From positions 310,001 through 374,000 of the forward strand of contig CAVWLJ010000012.1 in assembly GCA_963755755.1 (NCBI GenBank): 64,000 bases of DNA. Reading direction: 5' to 3'. The notes beneath the pieces were generated by a model. It was given only the letters and a program-made list of their open reading frames with translations. It made no database searches and had not been told where the DNA came from. Positions 60,211 to 64,000 of this stretch are shown here, one piece after another. Origin of the DNA: DATKNA01 sp963755755. Its GTDB lineage: Bacteria; Actinomycetota; Actinomycetes; Actinomycetales; Kineosporiaceae. A program made the position numbers and the translations under genes. Every line of letters starts with the position of its first letter. The stretch's first letter is position 1.

Positions 60211-60591
60211 TCAGCCCTTGTCGGCGGCAGCGCAGTCGATGCACGTCCGGGCGGTCGGACGGGCCAGGAGGCGTTGCCGCGCGATCACGCCGCCGCATCG
60301 CTCGCAGCTCCCGTACCCGCCCGCGTCCAGCCGCCGTAGCGCCTCGGTCGACTCCGTCAGATGCGCTCTCGCCTGCGCCAGCAGGGCAGCCACCTGTGCC
60401 CGCTCGAAGGCGATCGTCGAGCCTTCCGGGTCGTGCTCGTCGTCCGCGTTGGCTGAGACGGACGCGCTGACGATGTCCTCCATCGAGCGGCTCAGCGCGC
60501 TCACGCGGGCGAGAAGCTCCGCCTGCTCGGTGGCGAGGGCCTCGCGCACGTCGGCGTCCTCGCGCCGCTCCTGGTGAGGCCCGCTGGTCAT
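60211..60591 (-). CDS. TraR/DksA-type zinc finger protein
   Basis: A 126-aa protein with a coiled-coil helical pair (EALATEQAELLARVSALSRS, AERAQVAALLAQARAHL-like) and a C-terminal C4 zinc finger, YGSCERCGGVIARQRLLARP then TARTCIDCAA. DksA-type proteins bind RNA polymerase in the secondary channel. The two acidic residues at the coiled-coil tip are not obviously conserved, so a DksA activity is uncertain. Confidence 0.87.
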   Translation of the reverse strand: MTSGPHQERREDADVREALATEQAELLARVSALSRSMEDIVSASVSANADDEHDPEGSTIAFERAQVAALLAQARAHLTESTEALRRLDAGGYGSCERCGGVIARQRLLARPTARTCIDCAAADKG

Positions 60592-60650
60592 GCGGTGCGG
60601 AACCAGGCCACGACGATCGCCATTCCCGGGCGGAACCCGGCCCGACGGGG

Positions 60651-61020
60651 CTACGGCTGGTCGACCGTCAGATGCAGGAGCCAGTCGTCGTTCTCTCCGG
60701 TCCGGATCAGGGCGTACCGGCGGGCACCCGAGGCGACCCCGCAGCACGAAGACGAAGCGCCGGTCGTCGCGGTCCTCGAGCTGCCAGGTGCCGGTGTCGG
60801 CGATCGACTTGTCGGCGTCCTCGTAGCCGAGGTGGTCGATGTCGTGATCCGGCACGTGGACCGCCAGGCGGTTCTGCCGCGGATCCTCGGGCAACCCCTT
60901 GGGCACGGCCCACGACCGCAGCACGCCGTTCTCCTCCAGCCGCAGGTCGGCGTGGCGACGGGGCCGACGGTGGTCGTGCAGCACGAACCGCCCCGTTGCG
61001 ACGCCTGGACCCTCGCCCAT
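60651..61020 (-). pseudogene. LigD-type 3'-phosphoesterase-like protein, one-base frameshift
   Basis: The N-terminal domain reads GRFVLHDHRRPRRHADLRLE then VLRSWAVPKGLPEDPRQNRL, closely resembling the phosphoesterase domain of bacterial LigD (His and Arg catalytic residues in HDH...HADLR). The end RYALIRTGENDDWLLHLTVD is in another frame and joins near 60722. The frame from ATG 61020 otherwise runs on into the DksA-like gene. LigD phosphoesterase domains trim 3' ends in end-joining. A stand-alone copy of about 122 aa is common in actinobacteria. Confidence 0.83.
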
Positions 61021-61508
61021 GCCGACAGCGTGGCAGCACCGCGACAGGGCGCAGGGCACGCGAGTCGGCTGCCAGAACGTCACACCGCGCGTGCAGCTTC
61101 GCGAAGGCCTCGAGGTGCCGCGCGCGGTTGTCACCACCTCGTGGTGTCAGTCGGTCTGCCCGCGCTGCTGGTCCCCGATCGAGGCGGGGGACGCGGATGA
61201 GCAGAGCGCTCTTGATGGCAGCGGCCTGCTCCCGGTCGTACACCCAGCCTGCGCGCCTGGATGAGCTCGATCGCTTCACGAACCTCGTTGTAGCGGGCCA
61301 CTGGCGTGACGCCGGGAGGGGGTCCCCAGCAGGTCCGGACGGCGAAGGGGTACACGTCGTCGACGCCGGCGCGGATCACGCAGGCGTGCTCGTCGATCCG
61401 CGGCAACTCGTCGACGCTCATCGGCTCCTCCCCTCCGACCCGGTGAGCCGTGCACGCTGTGGCAGGCGAGCGTGACCGGCCCGCAGGACTGCGGGCTCGT
61501 CTATCTCG
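61021..61508. other. Intergenic and degraded region of about 490 bp
   Basis: A minus-strand open frame (61131-61421) begins SVDELPRIDEHACVIRAGVD and may be the start of an SRPBCC-type or other small protein that has decayed; the rest is Arg/Pro-rich and not convincing. I do not claim a gene. Confidence 0.35.
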
Positions 61509-62444
61509 TCATGGACGACGACGAGCTGCGGGAGGAGCTGCGCCGGGTGCGCTCCGCCCCCCGGAGGCGCTCGGCCGGCTGAGGGTCACCGTCCGGGGCG
61601 GTTCGTCGAAGGGCGAGTGCTGGACGACGGCATCTGGGGGATGCAGCCGCGCGTCGCCGGCGTGCACGCCGCTGAGCCGGTCCTCGGCGCCCGGCTCGCC
61701 CGCGTCGGCAGCGACGAGGAGCTCGGCGACGTCGTCGATCCAGCTGGGATCGGCGTCGTGGGCGCCGTCCCAGTCGTCCCACAGCAGCAGCTCGTCGCCG
61801 AACCGGTGGGCGACCTCGTAGACGAGGTACCGGGCGACGAACTCCGTGCCGCGCCACTGGGACCCGGGCAGCACGCCGTACGTGTCCGGATCCAGATGCC
61901 CGGCGCGGATGCCGCGCCAGACCTCCGCGGCCGTCTCGAAGGGCGCGCCAGGGCCGGTCGGCATGTCGCGGGCGTCGAACCCGCGGCTGTCGCCGTCCGG
62001 CAGTTCGGGGTCGGTCCGGACCCAGCGCTCACCCGCCCAGTACTCGGCGACCACGTGGTCGTGGTGGAAGCCGGGGGCGAAGTAGCCGGCGAAGCCGATC
62101 CGGCTCCGGGCGGGGACGCTGTGCTCGCGCAGGGCGCCCACGGCGAACAGGGTGTGGTCGCGGCAGCATCCAGCGACACGGTCCTGAAGCGGGCGTGGTG
62201 CGGTCAGGGGATAAGGGTGGCGTGACTGGTCGACGTCGAGGATGCGTTCCAGCCAGCGGCTGTTGACCTCGTCGCGACGGTCCGCAGGCAGCGGCGCCAG
62301 CTCCTCGCGGTAGTGACCGATCACGTTGCGGGCAGCGGCGCACACCGCCGACGGGTCGCCGCCCAGCGCCTGGAGGAGCGGGCGATGACGACCTGGGTCG
62401 GAGTACGGGGAATGTCTCGCCCAGCGGTCCTGCGGCACATCCAT
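61509..62444 (-). CDS. Transglutaminase-like domain protein
   Basis: A 311-aa protein with the transglutaminase Cys in VAGCCRDHTLFAVGALREHS, the catalytic His in FHHDHVVAEYWAGERW and the Asp in RTDPELPDGDSRGFDARDMP, so the Cys-His-Asp triad is present. The overall pattern resembles bacterial peptidase-type transglutaminase domains. The last 30 or so residues are low-complexity and may be shifted out of frame. ATG 62444 (MDVPQDRWARHSPYSDPGRH) gives the shortest plausible start. Confidence 0.83.
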   Translation of the reverse strand: MDVPQDRWARHSPYSDPGRHRPLLQALGGDPSAVCAAARNVIGHYREELAPLPADRRDEVNSRWLERILDVDQSRHPYPLTAPRPLQDRVAGCCRDHTLFAVGALREHSVPARSRIGFAGYFAPGFHHDHVVAEYWAGERWVRTDPELPDGDSRGFDARDMPTGPGAPFETAAEVWRGIRAGHLDPDTYGVLPGSQWRGTEFVARYLVYEVAHRFGDELLLWDDWDGAHDADPSWIDDVAELLVAADAGEPGAEDRLSGVHAGDARLHPPDAVVQHSPFDEPPRTVTLSRPSASGGRSAPGAAPPAARRRP

Positions 62445-62675
62445 CGGTTCACAGTAGGAGCGCGGCCCGGGCAAAGCCCAGCAGGTAACGCGGCGACCGG
62501 GCGCATGGTGATGGAACGTGAGCGCTCTCACCGGGGTCCGAGTCCGGTCGTCCCGTCGAGCAGCTCGCGGACGACATCGAGGTGGCCGGCCGGCGTCCCC
62601 GTTGCTGCTGTTCAACCGCGCGATCAGTCAGGTCAGCGGTCCGAGGCGACCGCTCGTGAGGTCGGACGCACGCCG

Positions 62676-63165
62676 TTAGATGCGGCAGGGGCGGTCCAGC
62701 CAGACGCGGTCACGCAGTTCGATACCGTCGATCAGAAGGCCCTCCGGGTAGCCCGTCGCCGCAGTGAAGGCGTCGCGCTCGATCGAGCGGAACCGGAACC
62801 CCTGGCGCTGGTAGAAGCGGAGGTTGCCGACGTCGGCGGCCGCGGTGGCGACGAGGATGGTGGTGACACCCTCGCCGGCCACCAGGTCGGCCGCCGCCCG
62901 GACGAGGCGCCTGCCGACGCCGCGCCCCTGGTGCGCCTCGTCCACCGCCATGTTCTTGATCTCCACCTGGTGCGCGTCCTCCGTGAGCACCAGGTGGAGG
63001 TGCCCGAGGATCTGGCCCTGGGCGCGTGCCCACCAGGACGCGCCCGGTGTCGATGTAGGAGTCCAGCTCCGCGGGCGAGTCCTCGGCCAGCTCGAAGAGC
63101 GGCCGCAGCCGGCTCCTGGCGCCGTCGAAGGTCGCGATGGTGAGGTCGTCCTCGTGGTCGCCCAC
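62676..63165 (-). pseudogene. GNAT N-acetyltransferase, one-base frameshift
   Basis: The start MGDHEDDLTIATFDGARSRL and FELAEDSPAELDSYIDTGRV are in one frame. The GNAT core (QILGHLHLVLTEDAHQVEIK, NMAVDEAHQGRGVGRRLVRA with the QGRGVG acetyl-CoA loop, NLRFYQRQGFRF) is in another, joining near 63030. This is a typical acetyltransferase of about 162 aa that acetylates small molecules or proteins. The intact core suggests a sequencing error. Confidence 0.87.
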
Positions 63166-63347
63166 ATCTCTCCTCGTGGTCCGGTGGCCGCTGGATCCGC
63201 GTCACGGTCCTTCGGTGAAAGGGTCCCGATCCGTGGCGTCCCGTTACACCGCTTGCCTCGGCGTGGCCGGCGCCGGCCAGGTTGCAACGGGTCAGGCACG
63301 CGGGACGCCTCAGGTGAGCAGCGGCCGAGCGGGGGTGTGTGCGTAGG

Positions 63348-63370
63348 CTATGCACACTCTGTGTGTATAG
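63348..63370. promoter_or_regulatory. Palindromic operator upstream of the ribbon-helix-helix gene
   Basis: CTATGCACAC (63348-63357) and GTGTGTATAG (63361-63370) form an inverted repeat with one mismatch around TCT. It ends 11 bp before the start codon and overlaps the ribosome site, so it could be an autoregulatory site of the encoded DNA-binding protein. Confidence 0.6.
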
Positions 63371-63381
63371 GAGGTTCGGGC

Positions 63382-64000
63382 ATGGGACGAGCGAACGTGT
63401 ACCTGCCGGACGACCTGGAACGCCGGGTCAAGGCGGCGCGCATCCCGGTCTCGGAGGTGTGCCAGCAGGCGCTGCTCACGGCGGTGGAGGCGGCGGAGTC
63501 CGCGCGGCCGCTGCTGAGCGACGCGGCCGCCGGCGCCTACCGCCAAGGTGCGCAGGCGGGGGAGCAGTGGGCCCGCGAAGCGTCGCCCGTCACCCTGCTG
63601 ACGCTGCTGCGCGACCAGCGCCTGGACGAGATCCCTACCGACCACCTGCCCGAGTCCTGGTACTCGCTCAGTGACGAGCTCACCACCGCCTGGGAGGCAG
63701 GCTTCGTCGAGGCGGCCCGCGCCGTGGCCCGCGCCGCCGTCGACGTCCCGTCTGCGCCAGACCCGGCCCCGATCTCCACAGCGGACGACGTCCCGGACGA
63801 CACGACCACCAGCGAGCCCGACGACGGCCCTGAGCCGGAGGGGGAGGAGCTGGTTCTCGACGAGTCGCCGTCGCTGGGCGACGATTCCACCAGCTACATC
63901 GGCCTGGACCATGCCGGCCGGCGCGTCGCCTTCGATCCGCACGCCGCGGTCGCGGCGGACAAGAGCCCGCTGTTCGCCGTCCTCGGGCCGGCGGACCAGC
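63382..64000 (+). CDS. Ribbon-helix-helix-type DNA-binding protein, runs off the window
   Basis: The frame is open from ATG 63382 (after TAGGAGG) to the end of the window, at least 206 codons. The N-terminus, ANVYLPDDLERRVKAARIPV then SEVCQQALLTAVEAAE, has the strand-helix-helix pattern of CopG/Arc-type DNA-binding proteins. The remainder is Ala-rich and acidic (DDVPDDTTTSEPDDGPEPEG). It ends with LFAVLGPADQ at the window edge. It may be a plasmid-type or mobile-element regulator, or the antitoxin of a larger system; the rest lies outside the window. Confidence 0.75.
   Translation, partial: MGRANVYLPDDLERRVKAARIPVSEVCQQALLTAVEAAESARPLLSDAAAGAYRQGAQAGEQWAREASPVTLLTLLRDQRLDEIPTDHLPESWYSLSDELTTAWEAGFVEAARAVARAAVDVPSAPDPAPISTADDVPDDTTTSEPDDGPEPEGEELVLDESPSLGDDSTSYIGLDHAGRRVAFDPHAAVAADKSPLFAVLGPADQ

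Noticed and set aside
61131..61421. Minus-strand frame with a protein-like start (SVDELPRIDEHACVIRAGVD)
   Set aside because: Only the first 25 or so residues look like a real protein; no domain is completed and the rest is shadow-like, so I list it only as a degraded region.
1..64000. Search for tRNA genes, rRNA, CRISPR arrays and intact insertion sequences
   Set aside because: I read for acceptor-stem/TPsiC-like patterns, spaced direct repeats and transposase motifs and saw none; a computed search (tRNAscan, CRISPR finder, IS search) would be needed to exclude them fully.

Overview
The window is 64 kb of very GC-rich DNA (roughly 70% or more by eye). It uses frequent GTG starts, several TANNNT-type -10 boxes placed 6-8 nt before start codons (probable leaderless transcripts), and actinobacterial families such as DUF3152, DUF6247, DUF6325, DUF1918, YCII-paired ECF sigma factors, RsbP/RsbQ-like partner switching and excalibur proteins. 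It is chromosomal DNA of an actinomycete whose genus I cannot fix. I see no rRNA, tRNA, CRISPR array, phage module or intact insertion sequence.

Layout. 1-5.9 kb: end of a carbohydrate-import operon (two sugar ABC permeases, a ThuA-domain protein, a Gfo/Idh/MocA dehydrogenase and a GH31 glycosidase). 6-13.5 kb: a flavoprotein monooxygenase, a TsaA/TrmO-like protein, a DUF6247 plus RelE-like gene pair, an Imm-5-like protein, an ECF sigma factor with YCII and DUF998 partners, an SRPBCC protein with two operator palindromes, and a secreted DUF3152 metalloprotease-like protein. 13.5-20.8 kb: a lipoprotein, a methyltransferase, RNase H, an orphan LuxR-type response regulator, a VOC protein, a TetR/SDR divergent pair with a clear operator, and an alpha/beta hydrolase. 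21.2-25.9 kb: a TIM-barrel isomerase with a pyranose-oxidase-like GMC oxidoreductase, then a drug-efflux MFS with its divergent TetR. 26-37.4 kb: an MprF-like DUF2156 membrane protein, a NarL-type two-component system, a MacB-like ABC transporter and a flavin monooxygenase. 37.4-42.8 kb: YccF, an RsbQ-RsbP-STAS general-stress cassette, an excalibur protein and DUF1992. 42.9-51.2 kb: an SRPBCC-hemerythrin fusion, DUF6325, a PPOX-fold protein, a rearrangement junction between two truncated genes, an L,D-transpeptidase, DUF488, PspC and a SigJ-like ECF. 51.4-55.1 kb: a second YCII-ECF pair, a RelE/Phd toxin-antitoxin pair, and a graveyard of duplicated fragments. 55.2-64 kb: a carboxylesterase, a haloperoxidase-like hydrolase, DUF1918, a class III aminotransferase, DksA-like, LigD-phosphoesterase-like, transglutaminase and GNAT proteins, and a ribbon-helix-helix gene running off the end.

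Two features dominate. First, at least a dozen otherwise conserved genes are broken by exactly one base, with normal protein sequence on both sides. This is much more like uncorrected sequencing or assembly error than biological decay, so the true proteome is probably more intact than the raw reading suggests. Second, the 54.4-58.9 kb interval carries three copies of a regulatory/5' element, one with an intact DUF1918 gene, together with remnants of the neighbouring sigma factor, aminotransferase and lipoprotein genes, which shows local segmental duplication and decay.

Functionally the strongest themes are sugar catabolism through oxidation to keto-sugars (ThuA/Gfo-Idh/GH31 at the left end, GMC oxidase/TIM-barrel at 21-24 kb) and stress or surface sensing (three ECF sigma factors, two response regulators, RsbPQ-STAS, PspC, MprF-like, hemerythrin).
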